DNA of 64,000 nt. Source: Otatea glauca. Taxonomy: Eukaryota > Streptophyta > Magnoliopsida > Poales > Poaceae. Positions 1 to 11,286 of this stretch are shown in pieces (the first letter of the stretch is position 1; the number at the start of each line of letters is the position of its first letter). The stretch is from NCBI GenBank assembly GCA_036346275.1, contig CM070717.1, forward strand, positions 6,817,178 to 6,881,177. The letters are read 5' to 3'. A program made the translations under genes and the position numbers. A model generated the notes under the pieces. It worked only from the letters and a program-made list of their open reading frames with translations. It was not told where the DNA came from and did not search any database.

Positions 1-672
1 CGCGCGTTCCCTCTCCTTGAATGGTTAGACTTAAGAGCCCAAGATGTATACTGGTTCGGGCTGAATGTCCCTACTCCAGTTCGTGTGGTGATGTCGTATT
101 GCCTTGGGTGCAGATGACTGCACAGGGTTTACAAGCGGGAGCCGAGGGCTCAAACGCGAGAGCGTAAACTGCCTATTCGTCAAAGACCAAGAGAAGTCCG
201 AGGGAGAGAGAGGGAGCCTCAGCCTGCCTCCCAGAAGACTCTGCCTCCCTTTATATAGTCGGAGGGGGCAGGTTACATGAAAAGTTGGGAGAGGGAAGGA
301 CGAAGAGGTCTACGCTAGGAGTTCTAACCCTTAGTCTTGGTGGTTGGTCGACTTTCTCTTCTGCCCATGCCGGGTTGGTGGGCTCATCGAGTAGAGCGGT
401 TCGCCGCTTCATTGGGAAACAGCGCACCTGCCTTCTGCGAGCCTGACGGGCGCTGACGCCATCATGCGTGACTTTGGTGCTGCCTCGGGAGGGAGCGTAT
501 CTTCATACTGTGCGTGACTGGATGATGAGACTGGAGTCTCGACTTTAGCAACCTTCGTGATGTCTTGGGAAGGAGCCACTTGCCCCCGCACGGTCATTTC
601 GAGTGGTCGTGTCCGTAGGGCACGTGGCTGATGGCCGGCGGAGGCCTGACACCTGGCCCTTGGCGGAGATCG
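1..672 (-). repeat. Element A 3' LTR, first part (split by insertion)
   Basis: It matches 17294-17964 of the right LTR with scattered substitutions. The part left of base 1 is missing because the window starts inside the LTR. The copy stops at the 5-base duplication GATCG (668-672) and resumes at 3838. The two left parts (672 + 204 bases) plus the missing 47 give about 923 bases, equal to the intact 924-base right LTR. Confidence 0.92.
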
Positions 673-3600
673 TGTCAAGACCCGAATATGCAAATCCGGA
701 CCCTCTGTGTATACCGCACTAGTCCAGTATCACGCTAGTGCACACAGGCTCAACATCAGTAAATATCACAATCATACATGGCAGAAATATTATGAAAGAC
801 ATCATACGATATATACTACTAGTTGAATGACCTTATGGTCAACTTACATGACTATGCCTCGCAAGGCTGAGTAACATATTAAACTGCAACGGAATGAAAA
901 CGTAGACAACCCCTCAGTATACCACAGACAACTGACAAGGCTTGCGCCCTAAACATTCGTCTCCTTCTGGAATCTTTCCTCCGGCATTGATGTAGACTCT
1001 TCAACTGGTGACGTTATTGTTGGCAAGAGTGAGTACTTAAAGCACTCAACAAGTTGTGCACAAAATGCAATTCTAACATAACTAAATGCAAGGCTTATTC
1101 CAAAGGATAGGCTATCATGGCTATTTTGCAACAAAGCAGCATTTATGAACAAATACAATAAATAGATTGCAAAGACTGTAAAACAAATATCAGTAATAGA
1201 TAGGTTCAGCATTTCTTAAGTAAACCAAGTTTCCAATCCTAAGTCAAGTTCCAACCTTCCATATGGCAATCCCGCCATCCCAACCAAGTTTTTCATTTAA
1301 TTAAACTAACCCATGACTGTAATTCCCGAGCATTGCTCAATACCGCGAGCACGGCTATTCGAATAGGTTTACACTCTGCAGAGGTTATGCACTTTACCCA
1401 CATGACATGATCGTCTCTTGGTGCCATGCAATTAACACACTTCCTTTGGTGTGTCGGCGGAGAGTTCATGACAAAGCCTTTACAATGCTCTGACTTAACC
1501 CGGTACCACCCGCTAAGGTTTCAACACTGGTGGGACTGGTTACCACATCCAGGGCCCCCCTCTTGCGCCATGTGAATTACTCCATAACTCGGGAACTCAC
1601 ACCGACCAAGATAGTACCAAATCTAAGACATTTGCAAATTAATCAGCTAGGCTGTCCCATGCCAGACATGTGGTTGCATGATTGACTCAGGTCAAAGGCT
1701 TGCAAGGTTAAGTCCTTAGAGTGATCAGGGCAAGACATCCACATACCCTTTGCCCATCGGGCCCACCTTGGCATACTCGCCCCTTGTCACTTGCCCCAAT
1801 CTAAGTGATTATCACCTAGTTGATTACCAAGCACCACGTGCCATCAACAATTCAACATCGTTGCGTGACATGACTCGCCACAACAACTCAATCTCATCGT
1901 GTGATCCCAAATGACACACAAGTTCTTAACATTGTTCCATATTCCATTAATCAAGATTAATTATCAATGATTCCAACACATGTGATGACGTGGCATGGCT
2001 AAGCAAATAGTACGGACTAACCATCCTATGTTGATTATAATTACTAACCAACTATATTGAACCAATCTAGGGTGACAATAGATCATGGCATACAATGACA
2101 AGGTAGGGTATAGATCAATCTGGTATATTAGCTAAGCCCAATTTAATTTGAAACAACTATACTCTTGAAATATGCAATAGGGTAAAACGAATATAGAAAT
2201 TTTATAAACATGGGTTCAACAATATCAAAGCTTAACTTGCCTTGGAATAGGTTCTGGTCTTGCTCTGAAACTTGATCTTGAGTTGTTGAATCTTCCTCCG
2301 AAGCGTCGCACAATTCAACGTCTACGCGTACCGAAGGAGAAAAGCAAATAAATACCAAAACAGAGAGCAAATGAACTCCAAAAATTAAATAAAATTCACC
2401 ATTAAATAGATCTCAATTTTATAAATTTTTAGAAATTTGAATCACCTCAATCGGAGCTCGTATGAGGGAGAACGGGCTCTCGGAATATTCAAAAATCATA
2501 AAAACCTGAAAACTGGAAAATACCGAATTAATCCAATTATTTTTATATTGAAAATTCTATTTATTGCGTCACTGATGACGTCATCCATGGTCCGATCCAA
2601 TCACAGACCGACACGCGTCCCTCGGTCCACGGACTGGGTCCATGAACCTCATCGGGTTCACGGTGAACCGAGTTCACGCTGATCTGGTTCCTCTGACCTA
2701 TGGGCCCCGCGCGTCGGCTGACTCGGCGCCACAGAGATGCACACGGGACGCGCCACGCAAGCGAACTCGTCGATTTGGGTGCTGAGCTGGCTACCACGTC
2801 GGCACACGCGTCAACCCCGTAGCACGTCCTTGCAAGCCGACGGAGCTCAAGGCCCTAGGGTCGTCGGCGGCCGCCGGCGAGGACACGGTTGGAAAGATCA
2901 CGACATCGCGCTCCTACTGACACGGCTCAATGCTCACCTAGATCAAGGCGGAAAGCGGCGATTTGAACATGGCGGCGGCCGGTTCTCTGGCGGCGGTGCT
3001 CGGTGACCTCGCTGCGGCGACGGCAGCGCGCGGGATCGCCTCTTGATGGCGAACTCAACCTCACCGGTCTCGGGTTCTATCCTCCACGGGTGGTGACGAA
3101 TCGACGGTTTCTCTCCTACGGCGGCGCAGGATGGAACACCTTCGATTGCCTCAAAACGGCGGCGGTTTCCTAGGCTTAACCTTAGGGTTTTGGTTGCTTC
3201 GATCCCTGTGCACCTGATGTTCTCATTTATAAAGCACGCGGCGGCCGGGTTGAGCACGAATCAGAGAGGAGTCCATGGCGGCTACGGCGCAAGGGACAGA
3301 GTCCAACTCGGAGACGCCTTGGAGAAGACGACCGGATGACTTACACGTGGCAAACCTGACGGGCACGCACGCTAGGGTTCCTCAGGATCCTCCTCAAATC
3401 GCAGCCGTCCGTCCCTGATCCGATGGTGCTCACTTCACCTTCTAGAAGATGGGCCGATCGGGCTGAGCGAATATGGGCCACAAACGCACAGAAATGGGCT
3501 CCGGCCCGATTACTATTAAATGATTTTCCAACATTTTATTAATTAAAATAATTATGATAATCTAATTAATTAAGTTTAGACAATATAAATATCAGGAAAA

Positions 3601-3832
3601 ATCCAAGAAAAATCTCAAAAATACTTTGAGACATTTTGAACTCAAATAAAATATTTTGGGCAAAACTTTATATTAATTATATATATTTTTAATTATTTTT
3701 CTCAAAAGGCTAATATTCATACTTTGAAATAATTTAAATTAAAATCCAGAAAAATCCAATAAATTCCAGAAAAACATAAAATGGACAAATAACCAATAAA
3801 ATGATATTAAAGCAAAATTTTGGGATGTTACA
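673..3832 (-). mobile_element. Solo-LTR-like insertion of a long-LTR Ty3 element inside the element A LTR
   Basis: The insertion has TG...CA ends (TGTCAAGACCC at left, GGGATGTTACA at right) and is bounded by GATCG at 668-672 and 3833-3837. The intact right LTR of element A has a single GATTG at this site, so both ends are certain. Read on the minus strand it starts TGTAACATCCCAAAATTT, as does the LTR at 59879. There is an AT-rich start and a TATA-like TTTATAA near 3228 in minus orientation. No gag or pol is visible, so a 3.16-kb solo LTR is the simplest reading. Such long LTRs with this start are common in Tekay/Del-type chromoviruses of grasses; the clade is inferred. Confidence 0.85.
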
Positions 3833-3837
3833 GATCG

Positions 3838-4041
3838 CCTCAGCTTTGTCGGAGTCGGTGGGGAGTCCGACCTGTGGCGGGGTCGAACGCCCCGTTAGGT
3901 CGGGGACGAGCTTGGGACAGCTCGTTAGGTCGGGGACGAGTGTCCTTTGTGGTCTCGTGAGGCCTTTGGTCGGAGCCGGGCTTGGGACAGCCCATTCGTT
4001 ACTCCGGGCCGCTGGGTTACCCATTGTATGAGTACTCGTTA
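3838..4041 (-). repeat. Element A 3' LTR, second part
   Basis: The LTR resumes directly after the duplicated GATCG and matches 17967-18170. It ends CTCGTTA where the right LTR ends CTCGTCA, so the terminal CA has mutated. Confidence 0.9.
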
Positions 4042-4056
4042 GTGGCCCCCGAAACC
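4042..4056 (-). other. Polypurine-type tract of element A
   Basis: On the minus strand the bases just before the 3' LTR read GGGGTTTCGGGGGCCAC, a G-rich tract in the place where plus-strand DNA priming occurs. It is not a pure purine run, so the call rests mainly on position. Bases 4057-4377 beyond it hold no gene. Confidence 0.55.
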
Positions 4057-4377
4057 CCGGCGAGTTCGTTAGAAACGGTCGGGGGTTGAGCTTGGAAAAC
4101 ATGGTCGAGGGCGGCGGCCGGACTTGGTCAGCTGGTTCGACTGACCTGGTCGGTAGGTTCCAGCCTGGTATGCTTGGGCGCATCCGACGGCTGCCGAGGG
4201 ACTTGTCGGGGGTATCCCTGCCGCCGGGAGCCTTTTAATTGCTTGGTCTGTGTGTCGCGCATGGTTTTGCACGTCTTGACCATTCGTCTTCTCGGCCGCT
4301 TCGGGATCTGGTGAAGGGCGCTTCGTTTTCTTGCGCTTGGCATTTATTCGGAGTCGTTTCATCTTCCTTTTTCTGGG

Positions 4378-4386
4378 TATATAAAG
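4378..4386 (+). promoter_or_regulatory. TATA box for the small plus-strand gene in element A
   Basis: TATATAAAG lies about 60 bases upstream of the ATG at 4446. It points against the direction of the retroelement, so it would drive an antisense transcript. Confidence 0.5.
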
Positions 4387-4445
4387 GCACCACCGTTTGC
4401 TTGAATGGTTACCCCCAGCCCAGAATCCTCCTTGGCAATCCTCCA

Positions 4446-4676
4446 ATGGCTTCGATGCATCCGCTGGTCTTTAGCTTCGGTGACGATGATGAGGTGGAGG
4501 AAGAAGATCCTTTGGTCGAGCTCCGGGCTGAGCATGACCAGGCGATGGCCGAGCTCTCGGAGGAGGAGGAGGCCGTGGCTCGTGACACCGACCGCCGTCG
4601 ACGCGCTGCTCGAGGTTGTTCCGAAGCTCTTCGTGGTGAGGAGCGTCCTCTTGGAGGCAATGGCACGTGTACGTAG
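4446..4676 (+). CDS. Small acidic protein, antisense gene in the 3' region of element A
   Basis: This frame encodes 76 residues from an ATG preceded by TATATAAAG (4378) and followed by AATAAA at 4804. The protein starts MASMHPLVFSFGDDDEVEEE, so it has an acidic patch at about residues 11-20. A probable helix with alternating acidic and alanine-rich stretches follows, then a basic cluster (DRRRRAARG). The frame stays open upstream to 4239, but the TATA box makes the ATG at 4446 the likely start. I do not recognise a family. The order TATA, ATG, stop, poly(A) signal within 430 bases suggests a real small transcription unit of the element or a captured gene end. It could also be a chance frame in GC-rich DNA. 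Confidence 0.4.
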   Translation: MASMHPLVFSFGDDDEVEEEDPLVELRAEHDQAMAELSEEEEAVARDTDRRRRAARGCSEALRGEERPLGGNGTCT

Positions 4677-4803
4677 GGCGTAGTCATTAGGATGTCAGTG
4701 CGTCTGCGCTGACGCAATCGGAAATTCGTGATATAATACTTGGTGCTGAAATAGCTCCACCATATCACGTAGCATTGTGTAATGTTTGAGTATGTCGGCT
4801 TAT

Positions 4804-4809
4804 AATAAA
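4804..4809 (+). terminator. Poly(A) signal AATAAA downstream of the small gene
   Basis: AATAAAA lies 128 bases after the stop codon at 4676, in a T-rich setting. It is the first such signal downstream on this strand. Confidence 0.4.
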
Positions 4810-4974
4810 ATTTCCCTTTCTTCTGTGATTGTGGTGTCTGTCTATGCCGTGAGCTTGTCTTAAGGTGTTTTTTCCAACTAGTCCATCCCTTGAGGGTTGG
4901 CAGTCGGTAAACGATCGCTCTTCTTGGCCGTGGGCAGTTAGATGCCTCGCGCAGACACGCAGATGCAGACGTGG

Positions 4975-6430
4975 CTTAGGTCGGCTGGGATGACCAGATG
5001 CCTCTCGGGAGGTTCTAGTGTCCGAGTGCTTGTTTAACGTCGTAGCTAGACGTGGCTTAGGCCGGCCGGGACAACCAGATGCCTCTCAGGAGGTTCTGGT
5101 GTTCGAATGCTCGTTTAACGTCGTAGCTGGACGGTGCCTGTTTTATGTCGTAGCTGGACAGGGCCTTGGTCGGCCGGGACGACCAGATGCCTCTCGGGAG
5201 GTTCCTTGTCCGAGTGCTCGTTTAACGTCATAGCTGGAAGTTGCTCGTTTTACGTCGTAGCTGGACGTTGCTCGTTTTATGTCGTGGTTGGACAGAGCCT
5301 TGGTCGGTCGGGACGACCAGATGCCTCTTGGGAGGTTCTGGTGTTCGAGTGCTCGTTTAACGTCGTAGTTGGACGTTGCTCATTTTACGTTGTAGCTGGA
5401 CGGGGCCTTGGTCAGTCGGGATGAGCAGATGCCTCTCGGGAGGTTCTGGTGTCCGACTGCTCATTTAACGTTGTAGCTGGACGGTGCCTTGGTCGGCCGG
5501 GACGACCAGATGCCTCTTGGGAGGTTCTGGTGTCCGAGTGCTCGTTTAGCGTCATAGCTGGACGTTGCTCGTTTTACGTGGTAGCTGGACGGGGTCTTGG
5601 TCGGTCGGGACGACCAGATGCCTCTCGGGAGGTTCCGGTGTCCGAGTGCTCGTTTAACGTCATAGCTGGACGTTGCTTGTTTTACATCGTAGCTGGACGT
5701 TGCTTGTTTTATGTCTTAGCTCGACGGAGCCTTGGTCGGCCGGGACGACCAGATGCCTCTCGGGAGGTTCTGGTGTCCGAGTGCTCGTTTAACATCGTAG
5801 CTGGACGTTGCTCGTTTTACGTCGTAGCTGGACGGGGCCTTGGTCGGCCGGGACGAGCAGATGCCTCTCGAGAGGTTCTGGTGTCCGAGTGCTCGTTTAA
5901 TGTCGTAGCTGGACGGTGCCTTGGTCGGCCGGGACGAACAGATTCCTCTCGGGAGGTTCTGGTGTCCGAGTGCTCGTTTAACGTCATAGCTGGACGTTGC
6001 TCGTTTTACGTCGTAGCTGGATGGGGCCTTGGTCGACCGGGACAAGCAGATGCCTCTCGGGAGATTCTGGTGTCCGAGTGCTCGTTTAACGTCGTAGCTG
6101 GACGGTGCCTTGGTCGGCCGGGACGACCAGATGCCTCTCGGGAGGTTCTGGTGTCCGAGTGCTCGTTTAACATCATAGCTGGACATTGCTCATTTTACGT
6201 CGTAGCTGGACAGGGCCTTGGTCGGCCGGGATGTGACCAGATGCCTCTCGGGAGGTTCCGCTGTCCGAGTGCTCGTTTAACGTCATAGCTGGACGTTGCT
6301 CATTTACATCGTAGCTGGACGGGGCCTTGGTCGGCCGGGACGACCAGATGCCTCTCGGGAGGTTCCGGTGTCCGAGTGCTCGTTTAACGTCATAGCTAGA
6401 CGTTGCTCGTTTTACGTCGTAGCTGGACAT
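4975..6430. repeat. Tandem array with 27-bp base period in the 3' region of element A
   Basis: The landmark CCAGATGCCTCTCGGGAGGT recurs 14 times from about 4992 to 6342. Successive spacings are 81, 108, 134, 108, 81, 108, 135, 108, 81, 108, 81, 110 and 107 bases, all close to 3, 4 or 5 times 27. Longer units gain extra 27-base blocks containing GTAGCTGGACGTTGC. Because 27 is nine codons, frames stay open through the array on both strands (plus 5449-6288, minus 5716-6186). These frames look like a result of the repeat, not genes. Variable tandem repeats in the 3' untranslated region are known in Tat-lineage elements and can seed satellites. Confidence 0.95.
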
Positions 6431-7228
6431 TGGGCGTCCATCCCGAGTCCTCGTTTGGCGAGGGTAGCTGCGAGAGGAGTGGCATTATGCGTCCCGCGTA
6501 TAAGCCCGTCGCGGTGTGGGACCTAGAGGGGCGGCGGCGCGTTTACTGCGTCGGTTTGAGCCGTGCTCGTGGAGCTAATAGCGGGTGATCGAGTGGGTCC
6601 TTGGAGGTCCCTCCCAAGGGGACCCTTCAAGCGGACGGTCAGTAGAGGTGTCCGGCCCTTTGGGGTGGCCCATAAGAAACCTTTCTTAACTCGATCCGTG
6701 TCGGACTACGGGTGCGTGCAGACCCGAGCACTGTTGGTATCACCCATCGATGGGCTCTGCGGGAGTGTGAAGTATGGTCTCGGACACGAGTTAAGGCAAT
6801 CGGGTCGTCAGCCAACCCAACTGGAGGCCCACTGGGAGCTCGCCTCGTACTCGCCCCTTGCTCAATTTTTCGTTGGGGGCGGCTCTGCGCCCACTTGGTG
6901 GGTCTGGCCTTCGGAACCCGCGACTTTAGGTCGGGCCTCGGTATGACTTCCGGGCTCTTTGCGGCTTTGAGGCCGCGCGGCGAGGGCCTTTAGACTAAAT
7001 AGCGGTGCAACCGATCCGGCCGGCGAAACCGATGGGTTCCGCGGGCGCCTTTGCCCGATCGACGTCTGTTCGCCTCCCGCATCTGCCGGACTTAAATCGT
7101 GAGGAATTGGAAATCGTGGGGTTACCATTTCGCTCGGCGTAGCGGAAGGGAGGGACGGACGCCTTGACGGTCGCCCTAGGCGGTGTCTGTTCGGCTGGTG
7201 CCAATTCGGCTGGCGCCTGCTCGGCCTT
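6431..7228. other. Element A 3' region between the array and the antisense gene
   Basis: GC-rich DNA with short frames only. I see no conserved protein motif. By position it is the upstream region of the plus-strand gene that starts at 7385. Confidence 0.6.
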
Positions 7229-7235
7229 TATAAAT
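7229..7235 (+). promoter_or_regulatory. TATA box for the PF04195-type antisense gene
   Basis: TATAAAT lies in a GC-rich setting 156 bases upstream of the ATG at 7385. It is the only good TATA motif near that start. Confidence 0.5.
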
Positions 7236-7384
7236 TCGACGCGGGGATGCTAGGGCGATTACTTGCCTTTGCCTTTGCTCGTTCTCCTGCCTTCGCCTGA
7301 GACAGAAAAAGTAGAGAGCAGAAGCCAGAGAAGAGAAAACCCCATCTTCCCCCTTCCTCACCTTTTCGCTGCTCTTCTTTGGAA

Positions 7385-10300
7385 ATGTCATGGCTGGAGT
7401 GCTCTATCCAGCCCAGCCGCGTGCTCGGCCTGGTGAAGAAAGGGTTCCTCCCTCCGCAAAACGTCTCAAGCTGGAGGGTGCCGACGGGGGCCGCCGCCCC
7501 CACGCCGGGGGACGATGAGATCGTCGTGCCCGCCTCGTTCTACGAGCGCGGGTTCGGTCTCCCTGTGCACCCGTTCGTTCAGGGGCTGCTCTTTCACTAC
7601 AAGGCGGAGGTGCAGCATCTTAATCCGAATGGAGTCCTCTATATTGCGATTTTCATGACACTGTGCGAGGCATTCTTGGGTATCGAGCCGCACTAGGCGC
7701 TGTGGCGGCATCTTTTCCATGCGCGGGCGAGGAAGGATAAGCCATCGAAAGCCCCGACGCCCGTAGGCGGCTTGGCGCTTCAACTACGTGGCAGCCGCGG
7801 GTCGAACTATATCGACGTGAAGCTGTCGTCGTCGAACCGGGGCTGGCACTCCGAGTGATTCTATGTTCAGAACACTGGGGGCAGCGCCCCGGTCTTCACC
7901 GATCGGTTGCTCGAGGCGGGGCCCGAGTGGACCTGGGGCGCCGCCAAGAAGGAGAAGACCAAGGTGGCAGAGATCATTGATCGGCTCAAGGTCCAAAAGG
8001 GGCGGGGCCTGACCGGCGATGTCGTCGTGCGCACTTTCATGAAGATGCGCGTCCAGCCCCTTATGGGTAGGCTGCTCCCCATGTTCCGGTATGGGGGGAC
8101 GTCTGACCCCATGAGGATGGTGGGGCCAGAGCTCTTCGCCTCGGAGATTGAGGCCCGGGTGTTCGCCGTCACGGGCGGAAGCGCCACCGAAGCGGCGGCC
8201 GGCCACCCCGAGCCATTCTCGGCAGCTCATCCCCCGGACCTGGTAATCCGAGCAAACTTCTTCTTGTTTCCTCTCCCCCCTTCTCTTTTTCCTGGCATTC
8301 GGTCTTGACCGTTGTTTCTGCATTTCTCAGGGGCTTACCGAGATGGTCTCCAGGGTGTTGCTGTCGGGGGAGAAAGCGCTGAGGGTGGCGGCCCGCGCGG
8401 GCTCCGCTCAACTCGAATCCGCGCACAAGAAGCGCAGGGAGGAGAGGAGGAGGAAGAAGAAAAAGGAGCGTGCGGCGAGGACCGCGCGTGGTGGTGAGGT
8501 GTCTGAAACAACCGCCGTCGAGATGGGTGGTGCGGGGTCAACTTCTAGTGACTGCAGTGGGAGCAGCGGCGCCGATCCGTACCGCTGGATCAATCTCGGG
8601 CCGTCGACCGGCGGAGGCCCGGTGGAGGGCGACCGCGCGGGCGCCGTGGTCGTCGCGCCCCAGGTGGAGGCGTCCCCGACGGAGGAGTCCTCGGGGAAGC
8701 GGAGAGCCGACTTCGCCTCCGAGGAGCCGCGAAGAGCGCGGTATCGCGCGCACCCGATCGGCCTGATAAGTGCCCCTTCTTTCAACCGTCGTAGTAGGGT
8801 CGTCGACAAACCCCTGATCGTTTGTTGTGCGTAGTACTTACGGGGTGGCCGTATCGTGGTGCTCACCGACGGCGACTCCTGTGGTCGGTATGCCCCGCGA
8901 CCGGTGGGGTCGGCTGCCGCCGAGCCGAGCGACAGGGAGGCGGGCGCGGCGATCAGAGCAAAGTGCCGTGTGGCCTTGGCGGCGTCGAGCAGCGAGGCCG
9001 AGGCTCATAGCGATGTTGGAGCGGCGAGCGAGCCGGCGTCGGCCGCGGCGCCGAGGCGGCCGGGGCATGAGGGAGATCCGCCGGTCCTTGGTGAGTCAGG
9101 GCTCTCTTCTGTGGTTGAGGAGGTCGGGAGGAGCTCCGCCACCACCGGCCCAGAGACCACCGGCTGTGGTCCGTCTTCGAGGCGATGCTAACGCCGCCTT
9201 TCGGAGCCCGTCGGCAGGAGCAGCCCAGGCGTCGGAGTTGATCCCCTTGGGCCGTGGGGAGTGCCGAGTGGCCTCCGCGAACCGCAGCTCTTGGCGCCGG
9301 GCGCCAATGGCTGCTCGGCCACCCTCGCCTGCGTTGATCTAGTCGGGAGACGACCAAACCGGCGGATCGTCCCTCATCTTTGGGCGACCGGTGGAGAGCG
9401 CGTGAGTGGGAGGCTTTCGGGATGGCGTCGGTAGCGCTGTGGCGAGGCAAGCAGATCCAAGAGTGCGGCTCGTGCTTGATTATTCGGTAGTCTTTGGCGC
9501 GATCACTGATGGGATTCTCCCGGTTGGCGCGGCAAGTTGGCAAAACTTGGCCCTTGTAGCTTTTGACGGATTCGTCACAGGCTAATAGAGTGTTGTGCTT
9601 TGCAGCGCTTGCGGGCCCGTTTGTGGGAGAAGTCTCAGTTCCTCACGGGTTTTACCCGGCGGAGGTTGGTCGGCGAGGAAGAAGCGCGATCAGTGCATCC
9701 GGCTGCGCCTTCGAGAGACCCAGCTCGTGCGCGAAGCGCGGAGAAGGTCCACGGGGCTCGGTCGAGCCGCCAGACCGCTGCAGTGGCCGGCGAACCAGAC
9801 CTTGGCGGCACGGGTGTCGGAGCTCGAGTCCCTCTTGGCGGCGGCCAACAGCGCCAGGACGCCGCCATCGCCGCCGAAGGACCCGTGATCGGGCGGCGCG
9901 CCTTCAAGGCGAGCGGGATCGGGCCCAGGAGGGCGCTGAGCGGGCGCGATCCGATCGTGACGCCGCTCGGGAGGAGCTGGCCAAGACCGGGGAGGAGCTG
10001 CGCGATCTGACGAGCTCCTCGTCGATAAGTGGCCCAACTCCTTAATCGACTTCGCAATCGTGGCTCATTGGGCGTGCCTTCTGACGCTATCTCGGTCTGC
10101 AGAGCTGCAGATGAACTCCAGCAACACCGTGCAGGCGCGGAGAGAGGCGGTGGTGGCCCGCGATGCGGCGATCCACGGCAGGGGGCCGGCCTTGGCGGGC
10201 TGGCGGTGGCGAGGGAGAGCGGTCCGACCACGGCGCGAGTTGGGGCGGCGAAGGTCGGCGAGGCGTGCGCAGCGAGTGCTCGAACTCGCGGACCCTAGCT

Positions 10301-10554
10301 CGCTCGCCACCACGCTGGCCCGAGTGCCGGAGCACGTCGAGAGCTCGGTGGGCAAGGGCGCCGTGCTTGGAGCTTCCTCGGCGCTCGTCCACACCGTCTC
10401 TTACTACGACGGCATCGACCTCGCCATCGTTAACAGTGGGATCGCAGGGAACCGGACTGACGAGGAGGTCGACAGGTTCGAGCTTCAAGTCGAGCCGCAC
10501 GCCTGGCTGATCGCCGACAGGATTCCTCCGGGGAGCATCCTCCACAAAGAATAG
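7385..10554 (+). pseudogene. PF04195-type ('putative gypsy type transposon') gene, antisense to element A
   Basis: The first exon reads MSWLECSIQPSRVLGL, then a segment (PVHPFVQGLLFHYKAEVQHL...LCEAFLGIEPH) that fits the PF04195 domain found in many grass transposon genes. After a TAG at 7694 in place of tryptophan the same protein continues in frame (ALWRHLF, then SNYIDVKL). A second tryptophan codon is now TGA (about 7858). A good intron joins GACCTG at 8242 to GGGCTTACC at 8331. The next exon (8331-8834) has a basic helix rich in R, K and E. Farther on, frames with coiled-coil character (LAARVSELESLLAAANS; AREELAKTGEELRDL) lead to a last frame ending 10554, followed by AATAAA at 10607. It lies antisense to the retroelement, as extra genes do in some Tat elements such as Grande. 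The function is unknown. Confidence 0.7.
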
Positions 10555-10606
10555 GGAGAAATTAGATGTTTTTTCCCTTTTCTTATTGTAAAAAACCTTA
10601 GCATGC

Positions 10607-10612
10607 AATAAA
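10607..10612 (+). terminator. Poly(A) signal of the antisense gene
   Basis: AATAAA lies 53 bases after the stop codon at 10554, following a T-rich run. It supports a plus-strand transcript that ends before integrase. Confidence 0.5.
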
Positions 10613-10786
10613 CTGAAGGTTTGACGAGTTCCAATCCGTCTTTCGCACTCCCCTGTTGTGATGAAATGCTCGGCGACCATAGCTCTAGAAACCGCAGGGG
10701 TTGGTTAAGCGTAGGTTGGAGCGTTACCATTTACGATGGAGGCGTGAAGGGGATAGGGACTTGGCTATGAAGCATTTACGCGCACT

Positions 10787-11150
10787 TGCGCGGGATAGGA
10801 GTGTTCCCGATCGACCAAGGGCCGCCCCGTTCGGGCACTTCCTTCTTCGCAAAGAAACCACTTAGTAGCAGTGGCATTTGAAGCGTAGGTGCGTAGCACT
10901 GGGTCGAGAGGGTTACCGCCTAGGAGGAGCCACGTGGTTGGTGGTCACCGACCGTGAATCGTGGTGGCGGCTGCGCTCGCGCGAGATAGGAGTGTTCCGA
11001 TCGCCCAAGGGTTATTCGTTCGGGCACTTCCTTCTTCATAGCGCTACTATAGCCGTAGCCGTTGGGGCATAGGCCGTAGCACTTGGGTCGAGAGGGTTAC
11101 CGTCTAGGAGGAGCCCTGTGGTTGGTCGGGTCACCGACCAGCGGGAGTGC
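10787..11150. repeat. Two tandem units of about 190 bp
   Basis: The order GGATAGGAGTGTTCC, TTCGGGCACTTCCTTCTTC, TCGAGAGGGTTACCG, AGGAGGAGCC occurs twice, starting near 10788 and 10978. The copies differ mainly in the middle. They lie between the poly(A) signal of the antisense gene and the integrase end. Confidence 0.8.
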
Positions 11151-11286
11151 ATCGAGCGAAAACGACCCGTATGAGGGTACCAACAAGCAGCCCCCGAGCG
11201 CCGCGCGGCGTTCGGGCGCTCGAAGGAAGGGTAAAAAAGGCGCAAGGGGCAAGAAAGAGCTTTAGGGATAGAATCGCCTAACTTTT

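Noticed and set aside
5449..6288. 279-residue repeat protein (and 156 residues on the other strand) in the 27-bp array
   Set aside because: The frames are open only because the unit is nine codons. They have no start context, and both strands are equally open.
4975..6430. CRISPR-like array
   Set aside because: Units are directly adjacent without unique spacers, and the setting is a plant retroelement.
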